64,000 nucleotides of DNA from positions 14,438,720 to 14,502,719 of the forward strand of contig CM034304.1 in assembly GCA_019925795.1 (NCBI GenBank). Direction: 5' to 3'. This document shows positions 34,224 through 46,700 of this stretch, piece by piece; the first letter of the stretch is position 1; each line of letters opens with the position of its first letter. The notes beneath the pieces are model-generated. The model saw only the letters and a list, made by a program, of their open reading frames with translations. It was not told the DNA's origin and did not search any database. The DNA is from Dendrobium chrysotoxum (taxonomy: Eukaryota > Streptophyta > Magnoliopsida > Asparagales > Orchidaceae). Made by a program: the position numbers and the translations under genes.

Positions 34224-35800
34224 TTAAGCATTAAGATCTATCACACCTAGCCTTATTCTTAAAATACTAAAAGTGTCAAAAGCTAGTGGTTTTGTAAAAA
34301 TATCTATAAGTTTATTTTTAGTAGTAACGTGATGCAATTCAATTTCTCCTTTGGCTATATGATCTCTAATGAAGTTATGCCTTATATCTATATGCTTGGT
34401 TCTAGAATGTTGAATAGGATTCTTTGAAATACAAATGGCACTAGTGTTATCATAGAAAATCAGAATTATACCAATCAAAAATCCTAAGTCAATTAACTAT
34501 TGTTTTAACCAAAGAACCTATATCACACAACTACATAAGGCAATGTATTCTACTTCAGCAGTAAAAAGGCTACTGAATTATGTTTCCTACTGGATCAAGA
34601 AATTAGAGAATTTCTAATAAATTGACATATGCCATAAGTACTTTTTTGATCTATCCTGTATCCTATAAAATCTGAATCAGAATATCCAATTATTTTAAAA
34701 GAAGAGCTGTTCTTAGGATACCAAATCTCTAAGTTTTGAGTTCCAAAAAGATATCTCAATATTCTTTTAACTATTGTCAAATGTGATTCCTTTGGATCAG
34801 ATTTAAAATCTAACACAGACAAATGCTGAACATTATATCTAGTATGCTAGCTATCAAATAAAGCAATAATCTAATTATTCCTCTAAATTTCTTTTGATCA
34901 ACAAATTTTCCCTTAGGGTCCTTATCTAATTACACTGAGGAACTCATTGGTGTAGTTACTGGTTTAGCATTATCCATTTCATACTTTTTGAGGATGTCTT
35001 TAACATACTTTGACTAACTAAGAAATATTCCTTCCTCATTTTGCTTTATGCTAAAACCAAGAAAGTAACTCAAGTCTCTCATCAAACTCATTTCAAATTT
35101 ACTACACATTATTTTTGAAAATTCATCACAAAGTGTTTTATCAGTCGATCCAAACAAGATATCATCAATATATATTTAAACAATGAGTATGTCATCTCTT
35201 ATCCTTTTCAAAAAGAGAGTGGTGTCCACACTTCCTTTAACAAATGATCTCTCTAATAGGAAAGTTCTTAACCTCTCATATAAAGCCCTGGATTCTTATT
35301 TTAGTCCATACAATGCCTTTTTTAATTTAAACACATGATTAGAGAATTTAGAATTTTCAAAACTTGGAGGTTGCTCAATATAAACATCCTCTTATATCAC
35401 CCCATTCAGAAAGACACTTTTAACATCCATTTGATATAATTTAAAACCTTTAAAATAGGCAAAGGCTAGCAAAACCTTAATTGCTTTAAGTCTGGCTACA
35501 GGGGTAAAAGTTTTTTCAAAAGTAATCTCTTTTATTTGATTATATCCCTTAGCCACCAATCTAGCCTTGTTTCTAATCACAACTCCTAAATCATTAATTT
35601 TATTTTTGAACACCTACTTAGTTTCAATAACACTTTGATCTTTTGGTCTTTCACTTAACTCCTAAATATTATTTCTTACAAATTGATTCAATTCTTCTTA
35701 CATGGCCAAAATCTAAAATTCATCCAAAAGTGCTTGATTTATATTAGTGGGTTCAATCATCGATATAAAAGTAGAATGATTCACTTCTTTGCTAATTTCA
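34224..35800 (-). pseudogene. Sirevirus reverse transcriptase and RNase H, broken
   Basis: Read from 35613 downward it gives NKARLVAKGYNQ and YQMDVKSVFLNG (RT fingers/palm). The catalytic motif YIDDILFGS has YIDD at 35172-35161 in place of the usual YVDD. Then come LRYLFGTQNLEIWY and YSDSDFIG (RNase H start) and finally DNTSAICISKNPIQHSRTKHIDIRH to a stop at 34224. Order and motifs are Ty1/copia. Several stops and frame changes break it. Confidence 0.87.
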
Positions 35801-37363
35801 TGCCTAGTCATAACACCCTCACTAGGTTTAACTAAAATCAATTCATTAGGGTGACTCTTAGAAAATTTTCATTCCCTAGGCAAAGGATCTTTCATCTCAA
35901 CCTTTTCTTCCAACTTGGTCTTTTCAATTTCTTGGGAGATATTTTTAATATTTTTAATATGATCTTCTTCCATCCTTGGCTTTTCTAAAAAACCAGATTC
36001 ATCAAAAACTATATGTGTGGTCTCTCAACTACCAAAGCTCTCTTGTTAAACATCCTATATGATTTTCCAACACTAGAATATCTAACAAAAAATTATTCAT
36101 CAGATTTTGGATCAAATTTTTATAAAGGAGTTTTATCATTATTATGAATGAACACCTTGCATCCAAAAACATACAAATGTGAAAGATTAGGTGTTCTCCC
36201 TTTAAGAAGTTCATAGGGTGTCTTATTCAACTTGGATTTAATGTTCACCCTATTTAGAACATAACAAGCTGTGCTAACCATTTCAGCCCAAAAATATTTT
36301 GGAAGTGAGTATTATGTTAACAAGGCTCTAGCGGCATCTATGAATATTCTGTTCTTCCTTTTGAATACCCCATTCTGCTAAGGGGTCCTAGGTGCTAAAA
36401 AATTATGATCAATTCCAGTGTCTTTACAAAAATCTTCAATTTTTTTATTTTAAATTCTCCTCTAAGATCACTTTGAATTGAAATAATCTCACATCCTAAC
36501 TTTCTCTGAATCCAAGTTTAAAAAGTTTTAAATTCATCAAATGATTCACTCTTATGTGATAAGAATTTAACCTAAGTGAATCTAAAAAAGTCATTAACTA
36601 TCACAAATTCAAATACTTTATCTCTTAGACTTGTAGTGCTAACTGGTCCAAAAAGATCCATATGAATGATTTCCAATGGTTTGCTAGTTCTAAGATCCTT
36701 AATGGAATAAAAGGAGGATTTCATCTATTTATCTAATTGACATGCATCACACAGGTGATCCTTAGTAAAGTCTATCTTAATTCCTCTAACCAATTCTTTT
36801 TTAATAATTTTTCTAAAAATTTTTATACTCGCATGACAAAGCCTCATATGTCATAATCATGATTCATCAGTTATTATTTTAAGACAAAAAATATTAAAAG
36901 ATTTAATAACATTCAAATCAAGTATATACAAATTGTTTATCCTAATTTCATGTAAAATATCAATTCCATTTTGGCTTATTATGTAGCTAGTGGGAAAAAT
37001 TTTTACACTATACCCCTTATCACATAGCTGTTAATACTCAACAGGTTATGCTTTAAGCTATCTACCAATAAGACATTTTCAATGAAAAAAATTATTCAAG
37101 TTTCCAATCACACCTGTAACTACCACTTTTCTTGTGGTATTGTCTCCCAATGTAACCTTACCTCCATTCCTGACTTCCAACGATGTGAATTGAGTTGTAT
37201 CTCAAGTCATATGCTTCAAACATCCGCTGTCCAGGTACTAAGTACTCTCATAAGGTCTTATATGAGAGCATTTCTATAAAAAAAATCAAATGTTAAACTT
37301 GGGAATCCAAACAAGTTTAGGTTCTCCTCTTGGCAAAAATAAATTAGATGCATGTTTGATATA
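35801..37363 (-). pseudogene. Sirevirus integrase, broken and missing the catalytic Glu
   Basis: The zinc finger is at about 36860-36745 (HMRLCHAS, later DHLCDACQ). The core keeps the first Asp in IHMDLFGPV (36664-36638) and the second in QSDLRGEF near 36450. The third site reads GVFKRKNR, with Lys (36362-36360) replacing the expected Glu of the GVVERKNR motif. Downstream comes the GKLV-type C-terminal part to about 35800. Stops interrupt several blocks. Confidence 0.8.
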
Positions 37364-38220
37364 CTATGAATTATGCATCTTAGATCTCCACACTAGATGT
37401 GTTCTACTCTGAATTGTACAAGTGTGGGAAATATACCTAGTCATTCCACATAAAAAATACTTCACTCCAAGAAAAGGATTTATCAATCTATATGCATTAT
37501 AAGATCTTTTCCTAGGTGTTGAAATCATCCTCTTTTGCTTAGACCTAAAGGATTGTTCAAGTGAGGGTGTTGGTCTATTTTCCTTAATAATCTTCAGTTC
37601 TAATTCAAGATACGAGTTTCTACTTTCCAACATTGAAATTTTTATTTTCAAATCAATCTCTCTATGTTTTGTTTCTTCCAAAAGAACTTTATAATCATTC
37701 TCAAGTTCAATGTGTGATGATTTCAAATGTTTATGCTTTTTGTTCAAATCATCAAATTCATCCAATATAGTCATGTGGTTGTTATCAATTAATACGTAAT
37801 CTTTTCTAAGGATTTCAAGTTCTTTTTGTAAATCTGAAAATTCAATATTTAGCTTGGCATGCAGTTTTCTGAGTTTCCTATATGTAGTATGAACTTTCTC
37901 AGAAACTTCAAATAACTCATCATAGGTTAAGTCACATACCTCTTCTTGATCTGACTGATCAAGCTTATCAGCCATTAAACACAAGTTCGTGACTTCCTCC
38001 TCTGCTTCTATTTCTAAGGAATTCGAAGCTAAATCCGCCCAAAATACTTTCTGCAATCTCTTCTTGCCCTTCTTCACATTTATTTTCTCCTTGACCTTCT
38101 TCTTGCTAGGATTAGCTTTGAGATTTGGGCAATAAGATTTGATGTGTTCTGCCTTCCTGCATTCATAACCAATTATTTTATTAGAAGCCTTAGCATTTTT
38201 TATGGAACTTACCCTTGTTC
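37364..38220 (-). pseudogene. Sirevirus gag C-terminal part: zinc knuckle and coiled coil
   Basis: From about 38175 downward: YECRKAEHIKSYCP, a CCHC knuckle in which the first Cys has become Gly. Then Lys-rich linker, and the open frame 38077-37364 (237 codons) with an acidic start and a long heptad-rich region (LRKLHAKLNIEFSDLQKEL...NHMTILDEFDDLNKKHKHL), predicted coiled coil from about residue 60 to 165. A coiled coil in Gag is described for Sireviruses, where it may bind host dynein light chain. The frame ends in sequence that runs into protease and integrase. Confidence 0.8.
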
Positions 38221-39041
38221 CATTATTGATGCCTCCTTTGCTTCCTTCTCAGGAAACTCCTGAATTGCTTCATCATGAGAGCAATATCTTTTTCATCCTT
38301 AGGTTATGATTAATCACTCTCTAAGTCATCCACTTTCAATGCAATATTTTTCTCCTTTCACTTGTCTCCTACATCAATCTATCTTTGAGTCACTCCTTGC
38401 TCGTAAGCAATTAGTGATCTAAGAAGATTATCAATAGAATAAATATTTAAGTCTTTTGATTCAGTTATAACAGTTATCTTTGCATCATAAGCATTAGGCA
38501 AATAATAAAGAATTTTTTTAACTTTTCAGCATTCATTAGTTCCCTACCTAAAGCATGTAATGAGGTGACTACTGTGTAAAATGAGTATACATGTCACTAA
38601 TTGAATCATTCAGTTTCATATGAAAGAGTTCATAATCATGTAATAAAATATTCAATCTAGATTGTTTCACCTTATTTCTTCCTTCATATGTGATGCAAAG
38701 TCTATCCCATATTTCTTTTCCGGATTTACAGGTTAAAACACGTATATAGTCCTCATATTTAAGTGCACAGAAAAAATTATTTAAACATTTAGCATTTAAC
38801 TAAGCTAGGTCTCTTTCTTTTACTGTCCAGTTAGTGAATGGTGTTTCAGTTATAACGCCATCTATAAGTCTAGTTGGTCAAGTGTAGCCTTCATATACTA
38901 AAATCCATATGCGATAGTCAAGCAATTGAAAAAAAAAACAGACATTCGTATTTTCCAAAAATTGAAAGGGATGTTATCAAACAATGAGGGTCTTGTGATC
39001 GAATATCCTTTAGGTGTGTTATGGTTTCCAAAAGTAGCCAT
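38221..39041 (-). pseudogene. Sirevirus gag N-terminal (UBN2-type) domain, broken
   Basis: The start ATG is at 39041-39039 (MATFGNHNTPKGYS), 42 bp after the PBS. The domain reads FTNWTVKERDLA, NNFFCALKYEDYIRVL, GKEIWDRLCITYEG and VKQSRLNILLHDYELFHM, as in the copia gag UBN2 family. TAG and TAA codons and small shifts break it. It would form virus-like particles with the genomic RNA. Confidence 0.8.
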
Positions 39042-39082
39042 GATCATTTTAAAAAATTGTCTAAATCTTAATTTTGAAAGTA

Positions 39083-39095
39083 GGCTCTGATACCA
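39083..39095 (-). other. Sirevirus primer binding site (initiator-Met tRNA)
   Basis: The minus strand reads TGGTATCAGAGCC, two bases from the LTR end at 39098. This is the common plant PBS complementary to initiator Met-tRNA. Confidence 0.92.
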
Positions 39096-39097
39096 CT

Positions 39098-40686
39098 TGC
39101 AAATTCTCAGTGTGTTGTTAAATCTAAGATAATTGTCTCAAGGTTAACCAAGAGGGGGGGGGGGGTGAATTGGTAATTTTAAAACTTCTTATCTATTAAT
39201 TAATTTTAAACACAATACTAAAAAGTTCTTGAAAATAATTTTTCAACCACAAAAAAATAAAAGAAAATGCAGAAATTAAAAATGCTATAAAAAGGTAAAG
39301 AATAGAAAATATCAGATTTTATAGTGGTTTGATCCAACAAGACCTACATCCACTCCCTAGAGACTCCTTCTCCAGGTATTGCACTAAACACTAGTGTTTC
39401 TCCTTTAGCCCCCACAGCAAGGTGGAGAAGCCCTTACAATAACCTCTCTTCCACCAACCCGATGTGGCAGAGAACCGTCGTCCTTTTTCACCCTCCTGGC
39501 GAAGGCAGAGAACCCACCATCCTTTCCCACCCTCTTGGTGATGGCAGAGTACCAATCATCCTTTCACACCCTTTAGGTGTCGGCAGAATACCAAGTGTTC
39601 TTTCACACCCTCCAAGTGTCGGCAGAGTACCAAGCATCCTTTCACACCCTCTAGGTGTCGGCAGAGTACCAGATCTCCTTCTGAAAATTTTCTCTCAAAA
39701 GTCTTCAAGAAAGTAGAGAAGAACTATGAAGAACTAACAAGAGATCCTCACTATTGGGCACATTTATGAATCCCCTCACAAATCTCTTTTACAAGATCTC
39801 TCACTCTCCACTCCCAAAACACTCTCCCAAATACACTCCTTGGCACACTCAAGAGAATTTTTGAAGCAAGTTAGTAGGTAGTCAGTTTTTAGGATCCTTA
39901 TATACAAAGGATAAGAAAAATCACTCAAAAATTAAAAATTTCAAGTTTGACGGACTTGATCGTACAGTACGATCGTACTTTATACGTACGAACAGTTCAA
40001 AAATTCCATGTATGATCCTATACGAACTTGATTTCGTGCTCTGGAAAGTGATGTATGAAATGACATCGTACTGTATAAACAGTTCAAAAAATAAACGGTT
40101 CGTCCTGTACAAACCTGATTTCGTTCTTTGGAAAGTGATGTACGAAATTACATCGTACTGTACGAACAATTTAAAAATTGAACGATTAGTCATGTATGAA
40201 CCTGTACGAAGCCCATTTGGTACTCTGGAAAGTGATATACGAAATCTATTTCGTACAGTACGATTAATACTTAAAAAATTATCAATTCAAGATTCGTTTA
40301 ACTTCATTCTAGAGGAACAAAAAAGTCAAATTGTCCAGTACGATACATGATCGTACAGTACGATACATGATCGTACAGTACGATTAATTTTAAAACCTTA
40401 AGTTTTGACTTACTCCTCTAGTGTGTGTGTGTGCACGGTTACCCAATTACAATCATACTGAAACAATATAAGAAGTACAGACTCCAATTACAATATTCCC
40501 TAATCTAATCTGTCTTGAAGTTTTCAGCAGTCTGGAGTATGATTTCCCTGAAACATTAGTACATACAAAAAATACAAACAATATTTTCAACACACGTTAG
40601 GAGAAACAAAAATCAAATAATAAGATTTTGGTATCATAAAACACACACATGATATAAAGCATAGTTATGAAAATTAATTTGCAACA
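39098..40686 (-). mobile_element. Sirevirus LTR, right copy (5' LTR)
   Basis: 1589 bp with TG...CA ends on the + strand (TGCAAATTC ... TTTGCAACA), matching 29507-31053. It carries the 39-bp repeats at 39475-39680, a GGGGGGGGGG run at 39154-39163, and palindromic CGATCGTACAGTACGATCG-type words at 39959-39980 and 40325-40385 in the U3 half. The open frame 39462-39716 lies inside the repeats. Confidence 0.9.
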
Positions 40687-41234
40687 TAACCTTTGTCACC
40701 CAATGCCTGTCATTATCCAATGTTTGATGCCTAATATTACCCGTCTTATCATTGTTGATGTCTGTTGCCTTTTAATGCCAACTCATTATTATTTGACCTC
40801 AAAATTCATCTAATCTTCACTATTATCTGACGTCCACCATTGCTCGACATCCGCTGTCAACTTCAACGCCAAAATACTCCTTTCACAACCACAATACAAG
40901 TTGCTCCACAATTCAAAATTTCATTGCATTACATTCATGACTTCTCTCATTTCAAGAAAGGCTGACATTTTATTACTATTTTATATGCGTTAGGCATCAC
41001 GATGTTTTTCCCTTCTTAAAAATTCTAAATCCGACGTGTATCTCATTTAACTTATTTAATTGTATGCGATTTTCGTAAAGCTAAACAAGCAAATATGTTC
41101 TCTATAAGCACTAATATCATATCACCAACACAAGCATTTATGCATCTATGTATAATATTATTTTGAGATTTAATTCAGATTTCTTCACATAATATTTAAT
41201 CACTTTTTTGTATAAGCATTTTTAAGATACAATA
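40687..41234. other. Intergenic stretch upstream of the GSK3-like gene
   Basis: The Sirevirus LTR ends at 40686. I see no gene, only pyrimidine-rich and AT-rich sequence with scattered GACGTC-like and TTGAC words. It lies within 1 kb of the kinase start codon, so part may be promoter. Confidence 0.4.
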
Positions 41235-41371
41235 AGGTTTCATTCGTGATAATTTTTTTATTATTTTTAAACTAATTTTTAGTATAAAAATTTTTAATTT
41301 AAAAAAATTTTATACTAAAAAAATATTTTAAAAATAATAAAAAAAATTATACCAAATAAAAATGAAATATT
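41235..41371. mobile_element. Near-palindromic foldback element (MITE-like)
   Basis: About 137 bp folds back on itself: TAGTATAAAAATTTTT against AAAATTTTATACTA at the centre, then TTATTATTTTTAAA against TTTAAAAATAATAA, and GGTTTCATT against AATGAAATA at the ends. Arms are about 60 bp. It lies about 300 bp upstream of the kinase start codon. The family is not identified. Confidence 0.6.
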
Positions 41372-41548
41372 ATTATCTCATGATTATTATTTTCTTTATC
41401 CTTACTAACAGACTTATAACGCAAGAGTATTGCTTAAGTTTTACTTATTTTTTTTATTACCACTAGTTTTAAAAAAACAAAAACTGACGTTACGGAGTTG
41501 AAAATACATCTTTTTATTTAAAAAAAAAAGTTTGATTTGCAGCTGGTA

Positions 41549-41647
41549 ATGGAAGTGAGAGAGGAAGCACAGCGGCGGACGGTGCGTCGTTCTACTTGGC
41601 CTCGCCGCCTCCACAGTGTTATCGTCCCCTTGTTTTCGACGGCGTGA
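41549..41647 (+). promoter_or_regulatory. Possible upstream ORF in the kinase 5' UTR
   Basis: An ATG at 41549 opens 32 sense codons (MEVREEAQRRTVR...) to a TGA at 41645-41647, ending 26 bp before the main ATG and in another frame. The region from about 41545 is suddenly GC-rich and purine-rich, as plant 5' UTRs often are. It matters only if transcription starts upstream of 41549. Confidence 0.35.
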
Positions 41648-41673
41648 ACTCCGATCACCGGCGGCCCGGCGTC

Positions 41674-43721
41674 ATGGCTCAAGACAAGGTCCCTTTCTAT
41701 CTCTTCTACCTCCCTCTCTTCCTCTGTCTAGGCCAGATTCCGAGGGACTTCGCGCTAGATCCGGGCTCTTATCTTCCGATCTGCTCGATTCCTTTATTCT
41801 TCCACAAGATCTACCTGAGCCGGCGATTCCCGAGTGGTTCGGAACTACGTCTGCTCATTAATGGTTCTCTCCGGTCAAATCAACGTTGCTTCTTTCGAAT
41901 TGGGAAATTGAGGAACTTTGCTTGGTTTTCTTCAGATAGATATTACGTCTTTTTAGGAAAGTCAAGTTTGATTTCCTTCTTTTGGAGGTAGAATCATTAA
42001 AGTCAAGTTTGATTTCCTTCTTTTGGAGGTAGAATCATTGTTGCTTGCGACCCAGACTTTTCCTCGTTGCGTGAGGAACATGGTAGCGTTTTAGTTTATC
42101 GGACTGTTTTCTTGCTCGATATACACTTTTGGAGGCATCTGATACTTGTCATGCAAGTCTTCCTATTTTCAATTTTACTTTCACGGTTTCCGTGAGTTCC
42201 TCTGTGGTCAGATTTTTTTATATGAATCTGTGCCGATTTTCGATTTACTAATTGGTTTCATGTTGGGAGTCGAGGGGAGCTCTTGCTTGAGGATTTTACA
42301 TGCTCTTTAAACTTTATGGTGCATAGTTTGTCTTCTCGAGCATCAGGTCCGCAGGTATGGATGATATCACTAACTGCTTGCTGCAGGAAGCATCTCTGCT
42401 TGAGGGGAATGATCCAGTCACAGGGCATATCATCTCGACCACAATTGGTGGTAAAAACGGTGAACCTAAGCAGGTGGGTTGCTAAAGTTAGATGTTTTGT
42501 TTAGTGCAGTTGATTCCTTCCAATAATAATTTAATCATGTAGCTGGCAACGTATTTTGATATTGTCATGCAGACAATTAGCTACATGGCGGAGCGTGTTG
42601 TGGGAACAGGATCTTTTGGTATTGTCTTCCAGGTAAAGCACTTAGTCTGCGTGTTCTGTTTCAATATTTGTGGTATTTTACTGTTTTTGTCCAAATTAAG
42701 CTACCTTTTGTGCAGGCCAAATGTTTGGAGACAGGAGAGGCTGTTGCTATAAAGAAGGTGTTGCAGGATAAAAGATACAAGAACCGTGAGTTACAATTGA
42801 TGCGGTCAATGGATCACCCCAATGTGATTTCCTTGAAGCATTGCTTTTTCTCTACCACTAGTAGAGATGAACTCTTTTTAAATCTTGTTATGGAGTATGT
42901 ACCTGAAACCCTGTACAGTGTTTTAAAGCACTATAGCAATGTGAACCATAGGATCCCAGTGCCGCTCATCTACGTCAAGCTTTATGCCTATCAGGTCAGT
43001 TCTTTAGCTTCTCTTATAAAACCATTGGGTGGATTTTTGGAATTTGTCTGAGTTGAACTATTGTGTTCAGTTATTTAGAGGGCTTGCATACATTCATAAT
43101 GTCCCAGGAGTTTGCCATAGAGACATCAAACCGCAAAATGTTCTAGTATGCTTTTGAACCTTCAACTTTTGTATTAACTTTTAATTCTTTTCTAGGTATG
43201 ATTTTTCTCACATGAAATTTGGTTACATGCAGGTTGATCCTCTTACTCACCAAGTCAAGATTTGCGATTTTGGAAGTGCTAAAATACTAGTATGCCTTGA
43301 GTTTATATTGGGATCAAGATTTGGAAAAATGGAAACTTTTTTATCTAATGCTTTCAAATAATGCACAACTTTTAACTTGTTACATTAAGCATGTTACCCA
43401 AGAGCATTGTAACACTCACTATCTTTCAAAATGCCTGGCATCATATCTATGTCATTGGTGTGCAATTTTTTCATGCTAGTTAAAAAAAAATACATAGAGT
43501 TATTATGAGCTTCTATGTGATGGTTGCATCTTTCTCCTTTCTACTGAATAACTTGGAAGTTAATTCGTGGGACTACATCATACATATGACGTTTAGTATA
43601 TAGAAGTGTCCTATGGAAGTGCCTCCAAATTAAGAGAAAAATAACCTCTTATTGGAGCATCTGTGCTGAGGTTTCTTTGATCTTCCTGTCTTATTTTTCA
43701 GAATTTTAAATCATTTCCACA

Positions 43722-43761
<40 letters not shown>

Positions 43762-46700
43762 CACACACACATACATACATACAAACGCGCGCATACACAT
43801 CCATTCTCACCCCTCTTTGACTTTAACTCTTATATTATGTAAGCTTGCTTTCTTTACATCTGCTATCTCGCCTTCTCCAACCCTTCACCCCAACTTTGTT
43901 CATATGACATTGGAGCTAGGTTAGTGTAGGGCCTATTTCTCTCCTCTTATCTTCTTTGGCACACCCCCCCCCCCCCACCCCCCACCCCCCCCGCCCCCCG
44001 CCCCCATTATTTGTTTCTATGCTCCTTTTTAACGAGGGAATTGGATATTAGGAGAAAAAAGCATTTTTGTGAAGGTTTGTTGAATGCTAAATTGGTATTT
44101 ATATGAGACATTGTATGATTAGGTTGATGTCACATGCTATGAAGCCAACTGAAGCTGAAAATTATCCTAAGGACCTACATGCAATATTGATAGTGTGCTA
44201 GAGATATATAGAAGGAAAATAAAAGTCTATGAAACTACAAGTAATGGACCCAAACATCAATAACTCGCAAGAATTTATTTTAAAATATAGTATATTATCC
44301 TTGGACAATGAAAACCATGTTTGCACGGAGTTAAGATTTGCTTAGCTTTAAGAAATGTGGGAGAACTAATGCTGCATGGATAACAACCCAATAGAATGAG
44401 TTAAATGTTTTAAATTATTTCTATTAATTTATTCTAAAACATTTTCATGGAGTATAATTTCTTTGGATAATTAAAACCATTTGTTTTTGGAGTATGATTT
44501 GCCAAGCTTTCAGAAATATAGGATAAGTAATGCTGCATATATGGCAGCCCAATAGTACATGTTTAAAATTATTTCTATTATGCTCTTGATTATATCCTTG
44601 TATGTGCAAACCTCACAAAGACTATTGCATTTTGAAATTATTAAAGGATAGTTTGTTTCGCCATAAATGTTTGTAAGTGGTTAGATTTTTCTTCTAGAAG
44701 TGAGCTTCATTGAAGTAAGTTTTAGTGTCTGTTAGTTTCATTGCAAGTATCCCAAACTGACTTGATCTCAATTTGAGAAATGAGTTCAAGCAACTGTTTG
44801 GCTAAAAGTGGATGGAATTGAGTTCTCATTTTGAAACTCACTTTAAAAAGGTGAGATATGTGTCAATCTTAAGGTTTGGCAAGTCACCTCTAAATTTTCC
44901 CTTTTTACTTCTGGTAATAATAGAATAATATTATATTAGTGGGATGATGTGTTGGAATATTACTTTTGTTTAAAATAATAATAATATGATGTAAAATTGG
45001 TAGAGAAAAATAAAATTCACTTCTAAAAAAATAAGAACTAGGTTCACAAGAAGCGAGTTCTTGTAAAATAAATTGGTATATGACTCACTTTCAGAACCAA
45101 TATTTAAATACTTTCAAGCATTTACAGTGAAACAAATTAGCATTTAGTGGTGTTTGTTTATTTGTTTTGTTTGAACTTATAATACTCACTTCTCTTGTTT
45201 GTTTGAACTTATAATACTCCACTTCTCTTCCACTGGAGCTACTCCAACCTTTTCACGAATATGCTCATTTCGTATCTTATCTCTAAGGGTAAAGCCACTC
45301 ATCCACCTGAGCATCCTCATCTCTGCAACACTTAACTTAGAATTATGCTTCTCTTTTAATGGCCAACATTCGACACCATAAAGCATTGCAGGTCTCACCA
45401 CCATCTTATAGAATTTTCCCTTAAGTTTGAGGGGTACTTTTCTATCACACAATAAGCCCGATGCATTCCTCCACTTCAACCATCCAACTTGGATTCTGCT
45501 GATAATATCCCCATCTATTTCACCATCACTCTGAACAATAGATCCAAGATATCTAAAATGTGTACTCTTATTAATGACTTGATCGCCCAAAGTCACTATT
45601 CCCTCACTAGGTCTATTATTACTAAAATTACACTCCATATATTCCATTTTAGATCTACTCAAGCGAAAACCTTTAGACTCTAAGGTTGACCTCCACAATT
45701 TTAGTTTACCTTCAACTCCCTCTCTAGTCTTATCAATAAGAAGAATATCATCAGCAAAAAGCATACACCAAGATACATCCTCTTGCAAATGTCTAGTGAG
45801 AACATCCATGACTAAAGCAAAAAGATATGGGCTTAAGTCTGATCCTTGATATAATCCAACCGAAATAGGGAAATACTTGGTCAAACCACCTTGTGTTTGA
45901 ACACAAGTAATAGCTCCTGCATAAATATCTTTAATGATTTGAATATAAGCATTATTAACTCCTTTCTTTTCAAGAACTCTCCATAGCCCTTCTCTTGGAA
46001 CTTTATCATATGCTTTTTCTAAATCAATAAATATCATATGTAAATCCTCCTTATTCTCTCTATATTTCTCCATCAAACATTTTAATAAATGTATGGCTTC
46101 CATAGTAGACCTACTTGGCATGAATCCAAATTGATTTTGAGAAATATTAGTATCATGTCGCAACCTATGCTCCATAACTCGTTCCCATAGTTTTAAAGTA
46201 TGACACATTAACTTAATTCCTCTATAATTTGCACAATCTTGTCCATCACCTTTATTCTTAAAAATAGGGATTAACACACTCATTCTCCACTCATCTGACA
46301 TCTTTTTAATCTTCAAAATAGTATTAAAAAGTTTAGTAAGCCAAGAAATTCCTTCATCTCCTAAGCATTTCCACACCTGTATAGGAATATCATCAGGTCC
46401 AACAGCTTTTCCACCCTTCATTTTCTTGCACATTTGGATTCCACCACCAACTATTTTTACTATTAGGAGCTTTTCCCTTTGAAACTCCAAACACATCTTT
46501 TGCAATATTCTTAATATCACTAGTCACTTTTTTTCACATAACATTAGCATTCTCATGCACAGACAAAATCTTAAGATCTAAAATTTTACTTTTAAAAATT
46601 TTTTTGTTAATATTATTTAAATGACCCCATTTAATCCTAGAATATCGTTTTACCTTATTTTTTATTTTCTGCCCCATTATCTTTAAGTCTAAAACTAATA

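Noticed and set aside
39083..39100. tRNA-like words GGTATCAGAG and GCTCTGATACCA at 29493, 39083 and 48913
   Set aside because: These are primer binding sites. No cloverleaf can be built around them.
41596..41673. N-terminal extension of the kinase (frame open from 41596)
   Set aside because: The frame there opens at TTG and has no ATG before 41674. MAQDK joined to exon 2 gives the length expected for a BIN2-type start.
41616..41861. Arg/Ser-rich open frame overlapping the kinase 5' UTR and intron 1
   Set aside because: Out of frame with the kinase and crossing a well-supported donor; composition follows GC-rich UTR.
42283..42386. Alternative exon 2 start at the AG near 42355 (GTATGGATGATATC...)
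   Set aside because: It would add residues not seen in the family. The AG at 42385-42386 gives a phase-0 joint and the conserved EASLLEGNDPVTGH.
43297..43479. Open frame after exon 6
   Set aside because: It begins in the intron donor region, has no family similarity, and exon 7 at 50635 continues the kinase exactly.
43963..44005. C-tract as an assembly gap or end of a clone
   Set aside because: Interruptions by A and G are irregular and flanks are continuous intron. It is treated as a simple repeat, though its exact length may be uncertain.
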